From Thermodesulfovibrionia bacterium (GTDB lineage: Bacteria > Nitrospirota > Thermodesulfovibrionia > UBA6902), in NCBI GenBank assembly GCA_947259645.1, contig CAMYND010000009.1:71241-135240 (forward strand): 64,000 nucleotides of DNA, read 5' to 3'. Positions within the stretch are counted from its first letter, which is position 1; each line of letters opens with the position of its first letter. This document shows positions 19,455 through 29,257 of the stretch, piece by piece. The notes below the pieces were generated by a model. That model was not told the DNA's origin. It did not search any database and was given only the letters and a program-made list of their open reading frames with translations. Both the position numbers and the translations under genes were made by a program.

Positions 19455-20903
19455 ATGTCCGTATTAATGATATTTACTGACAATAAAGCTATGATCTCTC
19501 TCGTTATTAAATTAAGAGCAGTCTTGCTTCTCCTGTTTTTCATCAGCTGTAACCCTCATGCACCAATTAAGTATATTACCCCCCTGGTGATTGGGAATGC
19601 ATCCTATTCAGTATTGTCCAGGGGCACTCTGTCTCAAAGTCGATGGTGGGAAGCATTGAACGACCCTGTTCTGGATGCGCTTATTGAAGAAGCGTTCTCT
19701 GCCAATCTGAACCTGAAACAGATTTATGCAAGGATCGAACAGACAATAGCTGCGGACAAACAGGCTGCCTCGTTCATGTTTCCGGAACTGAGCGCCGAAG
19801 CATCGGAGAGAAAAGATTGGGAATCGGACAATAATGAGGAAAGCACGTACACTACGTCCCTGTCACTTTCGTGGGAAATAGATTTATGGGGCCGGATCTC
19901 TTCGGCACGAAAGGCCGCGAACCATGATATAATTGCCACGCGCGAAGAACTTGAAGCAGCCGCACTGCTCCTGAGCGCCAGTGTCGCTGAAACATATTTC
20001 CAGATAATAGAGCAAAACCTTCAACGTTTACTGCTAGATCAGCAGATACATGCTGGTGAAACATTACTTGAGCTTATTGAACTGCGGTTTGCTTATGGAG
20101 GGTCTTCTGTTGTTGATATTTACCAGCAGCGGCAGCAGCTTGCTTCAACACGAGCGCAAATGCCGGTTGTTCAGTCCCGTTTAAGGACATTGGAGAACAG
20201 GTTGCAGGTCCAGCTTGGACGTTCACCCGGTGATCTGACTATGAAAGTTTCAGCTGACTTTCCGGAACTTCCTGCATTGCCCTTTACAGGGATCCCGGTT
20301 AACCTTTTAACAAACAGGCCTGACCTGAGACGCATATATAATCAAATGGCCGCGATAGACTACCGAGTTGCCGAGGCTGTGGCAGATCGTTTTCCGAAAA
20401 TCGAGCTTGGCGGCAGCGCCGGATTCAGAAACGGTTTTTCCACAGAGGACAGGCTGATGACCCTTCTGCTGCAGGGAATCGCACCGGTCATTGACTGGGA
20501 CAGGCGGAGCGCTGAAGTCAGAAAGCGGGAGGCCATGTTCAGGGAAGAGCTGGCCCGATACTCGGGGTCGTACCTGGTCGCAATAGAGGAAGTGGAAAAT
20601 GCACTATGGATGGAAAAGTATCAGTTTGACCTGCTTCAGGCGCTTGAGGAGCAGCTAAGCATCGCACAATCAAACCTGCGGGAAACCCGCAACCGTTACC
20701 GGCAGGGCCTGACTGATTACCTTCCGGTTCTTGCAGCACTGCAGACCCTTCAGGGTCTTGAACGGGATATCCTGTCAGGCCGGAGACAGTTAATATCAAT
20801 CCGCATACTTTTATACCGATCATTGGGAGGATCAAGGCTCATGGCGCGCAAGGAGTCTGTTGAGAGCGCAAAAACTAATAGATCCGAAGGGGTTGTCAAA
20901 TGA
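19455..20903 (+). CDS. TolC-family (NodT-like) outer-membrane efflux lipoprotein
   Basis: Lipobox-like LLFFISC; WWEALNDPVLDALIEEAF; two outer-membrane-factor repeats; upstream of an MFP and RND pair. Confidence 0.88.
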   Translation: MSVLMIFTDNKAMISLVIKLRAVLLLLFFISCNPHAPIKYITPLVIGNASYSVLSRGTLSQSRWWEALNDPVLDALIEEAFSANLNLKQIYARIEQTIAADKQAASFMFPELSAEASERKDWESDNNEESTYTTSLSLSWEIDLWGRISSARKAANHDIIATREELEAAALLLSASVAETYFQIIEQNLQRLLLDQQIHAGETLLELIELRFAYGGSSVVDIYQQRQQLASTRAQMPVVQSRLRTLENRLQVQLGRSPGDLTMKVSADFPELPALPFTGIPVNLLTNRPDLRRIYNQMAAIDYRVAEAVADRFPKIELGGSAGFRNGFSTEDRLMTLLLQGIAPVIDWDRRSAEVRKREAMFREELARYSGSYLVAIEEVENALWMEKYQFDLLQALEEQLSIAQSNLRETRNRYRQGLTDYLPVLAALQTLQGLERDILSGRRQLISIRILLYRSLGGSRLMARKESVESAKTNRSEGVVK

Positions 20904-22102
20904 AATATGTTATCTCTTTTCTTATTATTCTTCTGGCTGTAGGGGCTGCTGTCGGACTGTACAGGACAAGCCCAGAAACAAAGAGGGCTGTTCCCAGTCG
21001 CCCGGTCCCACTGGTTGAGACAGTTGAAATATCCCCGGGCAGAGAGGATGTTTTTATAGAGGCATTCGGCACGGTCGTCCCGGCCAAGAGCATAACACTG
21101 CAGTCAGAGGTAGAAGGCCGTATAATCAGCCAGAACCCTGAACTGATTCCCGGGGGGGTGATCAATATGGATGAGGTTCTGCTTCAGGTCGATCCGGCCG
21201 ATTATGAGCTGGGAGTCCTTGAATACAGGGCTGAACTTGAAGAGGCGAATTTTGAACTCGATCTGGAAAAGGGAAAACAGATCATTGCGGAGCGTGAATG
21301 GGCGTTAATGGAAAACGAGATCAAAACAGCTGAATCCGGGAAAAGCCTCGCTCTTCGTGAGCCTCATTTAAGACTGGCAAAAGCCAAAATAGACAAAGCA
21401 AAGAGCCGGCTGGCTTCGGCAGAACTGGCATTAAAGAGGACTACTATCAAAGCCCCTTTCAACGCACTCGTGCTTGAAGAGTTCATTGACACAGGTCAGC
21501 TGGTCACCAGGCAGACTCCGCTTGCGACACTTGTGGGTACTGATCAGTTCCGTGTGCAGGTGTCAGTCCCGGTATCAGTGCTTCAGCGGATCTCTTTGCC
21601 GGCAAAGACCGGACAGCATGGCCCATCTGCAAAGATAATATTTGAGACGGTCAGTGGCCGTGACATTATTCGTTCCGGTTATGTTCAGAGGATCATGGGT
21701 GACCTTGATCCTGAAGGGAGAATGGCCCGCCTGCTGATCGCTATTGATGATCCCCTTAATCTTCATACCGCTCATACAACTGGCCCGACAAAAGAAACAG
21801 TACTTCTGGGCAGCTATGTGAAGGTTATGATCAACGCCGGATCATTTAATAATGTATATGCTATCCCCAGGCAGGCGCTGCGGGAAGGCGACCAGATATG
21901 GGTAAAAGACAGTGACGACACATTGCAGATACGGCAGGTGGATGTGGTCTGGCGCCGCAAAGACAGCGTTATTGCAACCATTGAGCTGAAACCGAATGAG
22001 GAATTAATAATCAGCAGGCTTCAGTCGCCGTTGCCGGGGGTTAGGGTGAAGGCAAGGGGGGAAGAGGCGGAGGGGGAAAGGAATAAGGACGTAAAGAGGT
22101 AA
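20900..22102 (+). CDS. RND efflux periplasmic adaptor (MFP)
   Basis: Hairpin/lipoyl/barrel adaptor architecture (LQSEVEGRIISQNPELIPGGVINMDEVLLQVDP, TIKAPFNALVLEEFIDTGQLV). Confidence 0.88.
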   Translation: MKYVISFLIILLAVGAAVGLYRTSPETKRAVPSRPVPLVETVEISPGREDVFIEAFGTVVPAKSITLQSEVEGRIISQNPELIPGGVINMDEVLLQVDPADYELGVLEYRAELEEANFELDLEKGKQIIAEREWALMENEIKTAESGKSLALREPHLRLAKAKIDKAKSRLASAELALKRTTIKAPFNALVLEEFIDTGQLVTRQTPLATLVGTDQFRVQVSVPVSVLQRISLPAKTGQHGPSAKIIFETVSGRDIIRSGYVQRIMGDLDPEGRMARLLIAIDDPLNLHTAHTTGPTKETVLLGSYVKVMINAGSFNNVYAIPRQALREGDQIWVKDSDDTLQIRQVDVVWRRKDSVIATIELKPNEELIISRLQSPLPGVRVKARGEEAEGERNKDVKR

Positions 22103-22144
22103 AGGAGTAAAGACGTAAAGGGACAAAGGGACAAAGAGGTAAAG
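22089..22144 (+). repeat. 8-nt tandem repeat, 7 imperfect units
   Basis: acgtaaag aggtaaag gagtaaag acgtaaag ggacaaag ggacaaag aggtaaag. Confidence 0.8.
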
Positions 22145-22169
22145 GGGAGGAGATCATAGGTCATTATTT

Positions 22170-25100
22170 ATGTTAAGCACTGATACAGAAAGCGGCTTAC
22201 TGGCATGGATGACGAAGAACCATGTGGCGGCGAACATTCTTATGCTTGCCCTTGTCATTGGCGGGCTGATCGTTATGTTTGATATCAAGCAGGAGGTATT
22301 TCCGGAGTTTGAGCTTGATATTGTGGATGTTAGTGTTTCCTATCCGGGGGCGAGCCCTGAGGAAGTTGAGGAAGGTATTATCCTTGCGATTGAAGAAGAG
22401 ATCCGCGACCTTGAGGATGTTGAGCGAATTACGGCTGTAGCGACTGAGGGCAGGGCTTCGGTAACGGTTGAACTGCTCTCCGATGCAAATCCGGACAAAA
22501 TAGTTCAGGACGTGAAGAACAGGATAGACCGGATTACCTCCATCCCTGAGGATGCAGAGCGTCCTTCTATCAGCCTTCATACGCGCCGTCGTGAAGTTAT
22601 GAGGCTTGCGCTCTATGGAGATGTTGAGGAACGAACATTGTTTTACTTTGCCCAGAACATCCGGGAAGAACTCCTCGGGCTTCCTTCCGTTACTCAGGTG
22701 GACATAAGGGGCGTACGGGACCCTGAGATAAGCATTGAAATTCCCCAGTCTATCTTACGCTCATATGGTCTGACACTTGGTGAAATATCGGATATTATAC
22801 GTAAAAGTGCTGTAGATGTTCCTGCCGGGGGTATCAAGGCAGAGGGCGGTGAAGTCCTGCTCCGGACATCAGAGCGGCGTGACTATGCCAGTGAATTTGC
22901 GGGCCTGACAGTACTGAACAAGCCTGATGGCACAGAAGTACAAATAGGAAATATAGCACGGATAACCGACGGGTTTGCAGATTCTGAACGTGAAGCCTAC
23001 TACAATGGTCAACGCGCGGCCCTGTTCTCTGTCTATCGGACGGGCGAGCAGACACCGATAGAGATATCAAAGGCGGTCAGGCAATACATAAGTACACTTT
23101 CCCCGACGCTGCCTGAAGGAGTCAATTTCAGTATATCCAACGACAGGTCGGACCTGTACAAACAGCGGCTCGACCTGCTTCTCCGCAACGGCACTTTTGG
23201 ACTGGTACTTGTCCTGCTGCTGCTCGGCCTTTTCATGGAGGCACGACTGGCTTTCTGGGTCGCAATGGGCATCCCGATTTCGATCTCCGGCTCATTCCTG
23301 ATCCTGCAGTACATGGGGGGCAGCATTAATATGATATCGCTTTTTGCGTTCATTATCACTATTGGCATCATAGTAGATGACGCGATAGTCGTGGGGGAGA
23401 ATATTTACTATAAGCGCGAAAGCGGCATGCCTCCCCTTCAGGCCTCAATAGAAGGTGTCAGGGAAATGTCATCAGTCGTTACCCTCGCTGTTCTGACGAA
23501 TATCATTGCCTTCATCCCGCTGCTCTTTGTGCCGGGCTCCACGGGCAAGTTCTTTTCGATCCTGCCCGCAGTGGTTGTGGCTGTCTTTCTTATCTCACTC
23601 GTTGAATGTCTTTTTGTCCTGCCTGCGCATCTCACGTACGGTTATAAAAAAAACAGCGGGAGACTCATGGAAGTGCTGAACAAGGCCCCGCATATTTGTG
23701 AAAGGGGGCTGGCATGGGTTATCAGGAAGTGTTATTCTCCCCTGCTCAACGCAGCAGTATCAAACCGCTACCTCACAGCGCTTGCATTTCTTGCTGTGCT
23801 GGTTGTTGCATATGCATACTGGGACAGCGGCCGTATTGACTTTTCATTCAGACCGAGGATACAGACCGACAGGATCGATGCTGAGGTCACACTTCCGTAC
23901 GGTGCTCCGATCGAAGATGTAAGAAGGATTGCCAAAATTATCGAGGAAGGTGGGATCCGGGCCATAGAGAAGGCGGGAGGCATGAAGATACTGGAAGGTT
24001 TCATGACTGACATTGGACGACGCGGGGCCAATACAGCTGAGGTCAATTTTTTCCTTGTTCCGCAAAAGGACCGTGAAATTACAACACGTAAGTTCAGTAT
24101 TCAATGGCGCAAGGAAGTGGGTGAGATAGCCGGACTGGAAAGTCTTTTTTTTGATTACCTTGTGGGCCCTGGCGGATCAGCTGCCATTAATGTTGAATTA
24201 ACTCACCCTGACCCTGAAACTCTCGAACTTGCCGCAACCGAACTATCTATAGCAATAGCAGAATACGATGGCGTGACAGACATCAACGACGGGTTTGCGC
24301 GGGGCAAACTCCAGTATGACTTCAAAATACGTTCCGAAGGAAAAAGCCTTGGTCTGACCGCACGTGACCTGGGAACACAGGTGAGACATGCCTTTTACGG
24401 TGCAGAGGCGCTCAGACAGCAGAGAGGCCGTGATGAGGTAAAGGTTAAAGTCCGCCTTCCCGAATCAGAGAGGAAATCGCTCTATGATATGGAGCAGCTT
24501 ATGATACGGACACCTGAGGGCGGTGAGATCCCCCTGACGAGAGCGGCAGATTTAAAGAGCGGAAGGGCATATACAGAGATCATTCGCGTGGACGGAAAAC
24601 GCGTTCTTAATGTAACAGCAAATGTCATCCCGGGAGTTGCCAATGAGCACAAGATAATGGCCGGTCTCAAAACAAACCAGCTGCCCCGGATCCTTGCCAG
24701 CTACCCCGGTCTTAAGTATTCATTTGAGGGAAGGCAGAGGGAAACACGCAAGGCGCTCAGACACTTACTGCTCGGACTTGGCTTTGCACTGCTCGGTATA
24801 TACACTATCCTTGCTGTCATGTTCAGAAGCTACACACAGACCATATTTGTAATGGTCAGCATTCTTTTCGGGCTTGCAAGCGCGCTGGCAGGGCATGTTA
24901 TTATGGGCTACGATCTGAGCATTATAAGCATATTCGGAATGATCGCCCTCTGCGGTATTGTTATCAACGGGGGACTTGTGCTGACTGTGACTGCCAACAG
25001 AATGAGAGATAAAGGCGAAGACCCGGTTCAATCAGCAATCAACGCAGGCATCCGCAGATTCCGCCCGATCATGCTGACCGCGTTCACTACATTTATCGGT

Positions 25101-25265
25101 CTGGCGCCAATGATATTTGAAACATCGGTGCAGGCCCGATTCCTTATTCCAATGGCTATCTCACTCGGATACGGCATTTTATTTTCAACATTTGTCATAC
25201 TGTTGCTCACACCTGCACTTTATGTTATTCATCATGATATTTCTGTTCTTTTCAGAAAAAAGTAA
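22170..25265 (+). CDS. RND-family efflux permease
   Basis: 1031 aa; NHVAANILMLALVIGGL...IKQEVFPEFELD, YPGASPEEVEEGI, IITIGIIVDDAIVVGENIYYK. Confidence 0.92.
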   Translation: MLSTDTESGLLAWMTKNHVAANILMLALVIGGLIVMFDIKQEVFPEFELDIVDVSVSYPGASPEEVEEGIILAIEEEIRDLEDVERITAVATEGRASVTVELLSDANPDKIVQDVKNRIDRITSIPEDAERPSISLHTRRREVMRLALYGDVEERTLFYFAQNIREELLGLPSVTQVDIRGVRDPEISIEIPQSILRSYGLTLGEISDIIRKSAVDVPAGGIKAEGGEVLLRTSERRDYASEFAGLTVLNKPDGTEVQIGNIARITDGFADSEREAYYNGQRAALFSVYRTGEQTPIEISKAVRQYISTLSPTLPEGVNFSISNDRSDLYKQRLDLLLRNGTFGLVLVLLLLGLFMEARLAFWVAMGIPISISGSFLILQYMGGSINMISLFAFIITIGIIVDDAIVVGENIYYKRESGMPPLQASIEGVREMSSVVTLAVLTNIIAFIPLLFVPGSTGKFFSILPAVVVAVFLISLVECLFVLPAHLTYGYKKNSGRLMEVLNKAPHICERGLAWVIRKCYSPLLNAAVSNRYLTALAFLAVLVVAYAYWDSGRIDFSFRPRIQTDRIDAEVTLPYGAPIEDVRRIAKIIEEGGIRAIEKAGGMKILEGFMTDIGRRGANTAEVNFFLVPQKDREITTRKFSIQWRKEVGEIAGLESLFFDYLVGPGGSAAINVELTHPDPETLELAATELSIAIAEYDGVTDINDGFARGKLQYDFKIRSEGKSLGLTARDLGTQVRHAFYGAEALRQQRGRDEVKVKVRLPESERKSLYDMEQLMIRTPEGGEIPLTRAADLKSGRAYTEIIRVDGKRVLNVTANVIPGVANEHKIMAGLKTNQLPRILASYPGLKYSFEGRQRETRKALRHLLLGLGFALLGIYTILAVMFRSYTQTIFVMVSILFGLASALAGHVIMGYDLSIISIFGMIALCGIVINGGLVLTVTANRMRDKGEDPVQSAINAGIRRFRPIMLTAFTTFIGLAPMIFETSVQARFLIPMAISLGYGILFSTFVILLLTPALYVIHHDISVLFRKK

Positions 25266-25440
25266 AGAGATATGGTGATTTTTATCGCGGAAGGCGTGCA
25301 GATCTGAGAGTTTTCAGATTAGGCGTTGCAACAAAATAATGAAAAACAGCATGCGCAGCGTGCTATTATGATCGTGTGATCAACTGATTTAAAAAGAAAG
25401 CACTAACTAACATTTACTCTATCAGTTTGAAGGGAGCCAT

Positions 25441-26691
25441 ATGCACATTAACAGTCCAGCCAGTACACCGTTACGTTTGAGGGGTTTCTTCCTGCCTGGT
25501 TCAGTTTTATTATTGTTTATCCTCTTATTCATGGCGTTGCCAGATAGTGCCCGCGCCAAGAATGGAAAAGATCCTGAAACGGTGATCAAGCGGAACGATG
25601 CAAACGGCGACGGCAAGATCAGCCGGAATGAATGGCGGAAATCCTCCGAGATCTTTGATCAGATCGACTCTGATAAAGACGGATCCTTGACTGTAGAGGA
25701 GCTGAGAGAGCGCTTTTCAGGCGGGGGAGGGAAAAAGAGAACGCAGTCTATGAGCTCCCCTGAAAAAAAGGCAGGCAATTTAAGTGCGGCTGGCGGTAAA
25801 AATCGTGGTTTGTGGTATGGCGATGAGCTTTATTGGCAGGGTCCTATCATCGATGCCCATAGCCAGGTTGATCAAAAAACAAATCTCTCTGATATTGTTC
25901 CCCTGCTTGATGAGGCTGGTGTGTCAAGGGTTATTCTGTCCACACGATTTAGCCAGCCAACTGCTGATATCCTCTCATTGGCCGCCCGTTACCCGGACAG
26001 GATCTTTCCTGCCGCCAAGACTAAAACAAAAGCATTTATGAAAGGTAAGGGTGGCTTCCCAAACGATTTTTATGATGAAATCAAGCGCTCTGAATTTATT
26101 GCCATGGCGGAAATTATCATGTGGCACGCTGAGAAGAAGGGTGTTGGGGCCGGAAAGGCAAGCATGAACCCGGACGACCCCCGGATTGAACTGATGATGA
26201 ACATGGCGAGGCAAAAGGGGTGGCCTTTTATTGCCCATGTCGAGTTCTCGGCCATGGGATTTGAGAAAGCCCGTTACATGAAGAAATTTGAAGCCTTCCT
26301 GACTGCCAACCAGGATATGGCTATCGGTATGATTCATATGGGGCAGTTGAAAGCAAAAGACGCAGCGAGACTTCTGCAGAAATATTCGAATCTTTTTTTC
26401 ATCACGTCTCACAGTAACCCGGTTACTGCGAAGTCATCGAGACTTCCGTGGACCAATATGTTTAAAGGGGAGCAGCTGGCGCCAGCGTGGAAAGAGTTGC
26501 TTCTTCGTTTTCCAGACCGTTTTGTCATGGCTTTCGACAATGTGTTCAATTTCCACTGGGAAGGCAAGTTCCTTCCCCAGGTCTTGGTCTGGCGCAAGGC
26601 ATTACGGGAGTTGCCCGAAGAAGTCAGCCACGCTCTCACGCATGGCAATGCTGAAAGACTGTGGAAACTTCCCCCTGCAGTTTTGCCTTGA
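25441..26691 (+). CDS. Secreted EF-hand/amidohydrolase-like fusion protein
   Basis: Signal peptide; EF-hand loops DANGDGKISRNE and DSDKDGSLTVEE; Gly/Ser linker; TIM-barrel-like IIDAHSQVDQ, FIAHVEFS, FVMAFDNVFN. Confidence 0.7.
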   Translation: MHINSPASTPLRLRGFFLPGSVLLLFILLFMALPDSARAKNGKDPETVIKRNDANGDGKISRNEWRKSSEIFDQIDSDKDGSLTVEELRERFSGGGGKKRTQSMSSPEKKAGNLSAAGGKNRGLWYGDELYWQGPIIDAHSQVDQKTNLSDIVPLLDEAGVSRVILSTRFSQPTADILSLAARYPDRIFPAAKTKTKAFMKGKGGFPNDFYDEIKRSEFIAMAEIIMWHAEKKGVGAGKASMNPDDPRIELMMNMARQKGWPFIAHVEFSAMGFEKARYMKKFEAFLTANQDMAIGMIHMGQLKAKDAARLLQKYSNLFFITSHSNPVTAKSSRLPWTNMFKGEQLAPAWKELLLRFPDRFVMAFDNVFNFHWEGKFLPQVLVWRKALRELPEEVSHALTHGNAERLWKLPPAVLP

Positions 26692-26863
26692 GAGTACATA
26701 AGAGCAGATTTTCTTGCATCAGTATATGCATGAGTGAAAGTCTGAGGATTTAAATACTCGCCTGTTACAGATCATAAACAAGTTCCAGCAGTGCTGAGTC
26801 CGCATTTGTAAATATTGAAAAAATGAATGGTGCTCTATACTGCGCAGCTTTTGTAAATGACCG

Positions 26864-28330
26864 CTAAACACCGCCGCCGGTGCGAAAACCGCCGGAACCC
26901 ATACCACCACGGCCTGGTCCGTGGCGCCAGCCGCCGCCCCTTGGAATCGGAAAGGGCAGTGATCCCCCTGCAGTTGGAAAGGGCAGACGCCACATGCCAC
27001 CCCGGCCAAAGCCTCCGCTGCCGAAGACCGGATTTGAGCGTATTTTGCGGTAACGATGCTCCCTTTGCAGGGCACGCCAGAGGTCATCAGCACTGGCTGT
27101 CCCGCTCATGAACTGGCCCAGGAGAACAGCAAGTCGGTCCCCGTTCTGAAATACAGAGTGAATGTTATCGTATCGCTTCTGTTTGTACTGCGCGCGCACA
27201 TTTTCAAGTTCTTTGAGCCGGGCAAGCTGCCTCTCATAGATCTCCCTGTTTTGCGCGATTGTGCTTTCAAGTTCCTTCTCATTCTCGCTCAGGTCTGAAA
27301 GTTCATAGACGATCATATCGTCTTCTGCTGTTGCGGTTGTCATCGCATACTGGCGCAATGCGCTGATATTTTCTCGCTCGTAGGCGCTGGACAGGGTGGT
27401 GATGCAGTCGCTGAAGTAATCATCTTTCCCTTCAGCAAAGGACGCCCGCTTCTGCAGGAGTTCCTGAATCCTGGCCTCGAGGTTCCGGATCTCTTTGTCT
27501 GTATCGTCAATGCGCTCCTCCGCTTCATCCAGAGCAGCACGTTTAACGGGTATGCCGCCTTTTTCAGCTGCATCTTCTTCCATTGATTTCAGCAGCTCAA
27601 ATTCCTTATGCGCTTCAGAACGCAGCCGTTCTGCATGCTGGCGAAGGCGTTTCGGTATTTCCAGAAGCATTGCATAATTCCGGCGCGCTTCTTCATAGCT
27701 GCACAGGCGGGCAACCCATTGGTCAAGAAGACGGGTCAGGGGGTTTGCGGAATATTGAGATGTTCCGTATCCCGCTTTCCAGAGATAGGAAAAGAGCCGG
27801 TCTTCTTCGTAAGGACGGCCCTTCGTAGCCCGGTCTTCTTCTGCCCGGGAGGTCTTATCTTCAGCGTGCCGGGCTACACTGTCAGATTTACTTGCCTGTT
27901 CAAACCTGTCCTTATATGCACTGTCCTGCTCAAGGACAGCCTGAACTTCAGCCTCGACAGTATCGAGTTCTTCTGCTGCGGCAGCGACCTGATCGCTCTG
28001 TTCCTCCCGTTTTATCGCTAATACGGAATCCTGTTCCCGTGCCTGTTCAATATTCTCTTTCAAAGAGGCCAGGGCGCTGTCCCGTTCAGCAAGCAGCTCA
28101 TTCACGCGGCGGTCAGCAGTGTCAAGGCCATTCATGATCTCACCGCTGATCAGCTGATCAAGACGGATGCGGGCAAGACTTTTGTATCGGACCCCTTCCT
28201 GCTGCCGAAGCTCCACCAGTTCGCGGCTTGTGGCCTGAATCTGACTGTCAATCTGTTCAAACTGCTGCCTGAGTTTTTGTAACGTGTTATCAATAGATCC
28301 CAGTGTCTGTCTTCCGGTCCACACAATCAA
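26864..28330 (-). CDS. Uncharacterised coiled-coil protein with Gly-rich C-terminal tail
   Basis: Long heptad-rich region; tail GSGGFGRGGMWRLPFP...RGGGWRHGPGRGGMGSGGFRTGGGV; third gene of a minus-strand operon; start TTG 28330 or GTG 28324. Confidence 0.75.
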   Translation of the reverse strand: MIVWTGRQTLGSIDNTLQKLRQQFEQIDSQIQATSRELVELRQQEGVRYKSLARIRLDQLISGEIMNGLDTADRRVNELLAERDSALASLKENIEQAREQDSVLAIKREEQSDQVAAAAEELDTVEAEVQAVLEQDSAYKDRFEQASKSDSVARHAEDKTSRAEEDRATKGRPYEEDRLFSYLWKAGYGTSQYSANPLTRLLDQWVARLCSYEEARRNYAMLLEIPKRLRQHAERLRSEAHKEFELLKSMEEDAAEKGGIPVKRAALDEAEERIDDTDKEIRNLEARIQELLQKRASFAEGKDDYFSDCITTLSSAYERENISALRQYAMTTATAEDDMIVYELSDLSENEKELESTIAQNREIYERQLARLKELENVRAQYKQKRYDNIHSVFQNGDRLAVLLGQFMSGTASADDLWRALQREHRYRKIRSNPVFGSGGFGRGGMWRLPFPTAGGSLPFPIPRGGGWRHGPGRGGMGSGGFRTGGGV

Positions 28331-28334
28331 TCTC

Positions 28335-29243
28335 CTACCATTTTGTAATCGCTGCGCCCGTTGTGTCCATAAAGTATTCGGGCTTCATGTATCCCCGTTG
28401 TTTCCTGCCAAAGCGCCTGTTCTGGATGATGCCGTCATCTTTTTTGTCAGCTGAGATACGTTCATAAACGTTCTGCTCTACCCTGAGGGCCCACCTGTCC
28501 ACTTCCCGGATTTTTCCGTCTTCCTCGCTCGTGATCGGAAGGGTCAGGGGTTTTCCATCCTGTGCTATTGCCTCCACTATTACATAGTAGTTGCGCGCTG
28601 AGCGATTCAGGTCCGGGATGCGCCAGACAACGCTGTACTCATTCGACCGGGATACGATCCGTATCGTATATTCCTGCTCAAGTCGGACACGAATGTCCTG
28701 AAGCCATTCAGTTGCTGTCTCCGCCCTTTTCAATTTACCGGCCTGCAAAGCGGTCATGCCTTTCTCGTACTCCAATTGAGCCGTAGTCTTCGCGGATTCA
28801 ACATGTGCCAGTTTCAGTACCGCATCACGCTGAGCTTCAAGTTCACGCGACAGCTTTGAGATGTTCCGTTCCTCTGCTCCGACAATGAAGTATTGATATC
28901 CGCCCCACAGCAGGACAGCCGAGAGAAAAATAATAGCAATGCCTTTTGCCCATTTTCCCCGTGAAATGTAAATGCCTGCCAGGAAAGTAGCGATGCTCCG
29001 CGGCGGCGGACTATACAGAAATCGTTCTTCCTTTAGCGCGGCCACCCCTTCCTTGAGGACATGATCAGGAACATCAATGCCCTGGGAATCATAGATTTTG
29101 CGAAGCCGCTCCATCATTTTGCTGTCCCGGTCTTCAGCACGGAGTTCCCGCTGGACAAGCACATCCTGATGCCGCAGCGTGTCGACTACATCCATCGCAA
29201 GCATTACTTCATCCAGCGGACGTTTGCTGTTTTGCTCGTTCAT
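28335..29243 (-). CDS. Uncharacterised membrane protein (DUF6384-like)
   Basis: LDEVMLAMDVVDTLRHQDVLVQREL N-terminus; single TM segment GIAIIFLSAVLLWGGYQYFIV; middle gene of the operon. Confidence 0.6.
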   Translation of the reverse strand: MNEQNSKRPLDEVMLAMDVVDTLRHQDVLVQRELRAEDRDSKMMERLRKIYDSQGIDVPDHVLKEGVAALKEERFLYSPPPRSIATFLAGIYISRGKWAKGIAIIFLSAVLLWGGYQYFIVGAEERNISKLSRELEAQRDAVLKLAHVESAKTTAQLEYEKGMTALQAGKLKRAETATEWLQDIRVRLEQEYTIRIVSRSNEYSVVWRIPDLNRSARNYYVIVEAIAQDGKPLTLPITSEEDGKIREVDRWALRVEQNVYERISADKKDDGIIQNRRFGRKQRGYMKPEYFMDTTGAAITKW

Positions 29244-29257
29244 TCTGCTCCTGTTAA

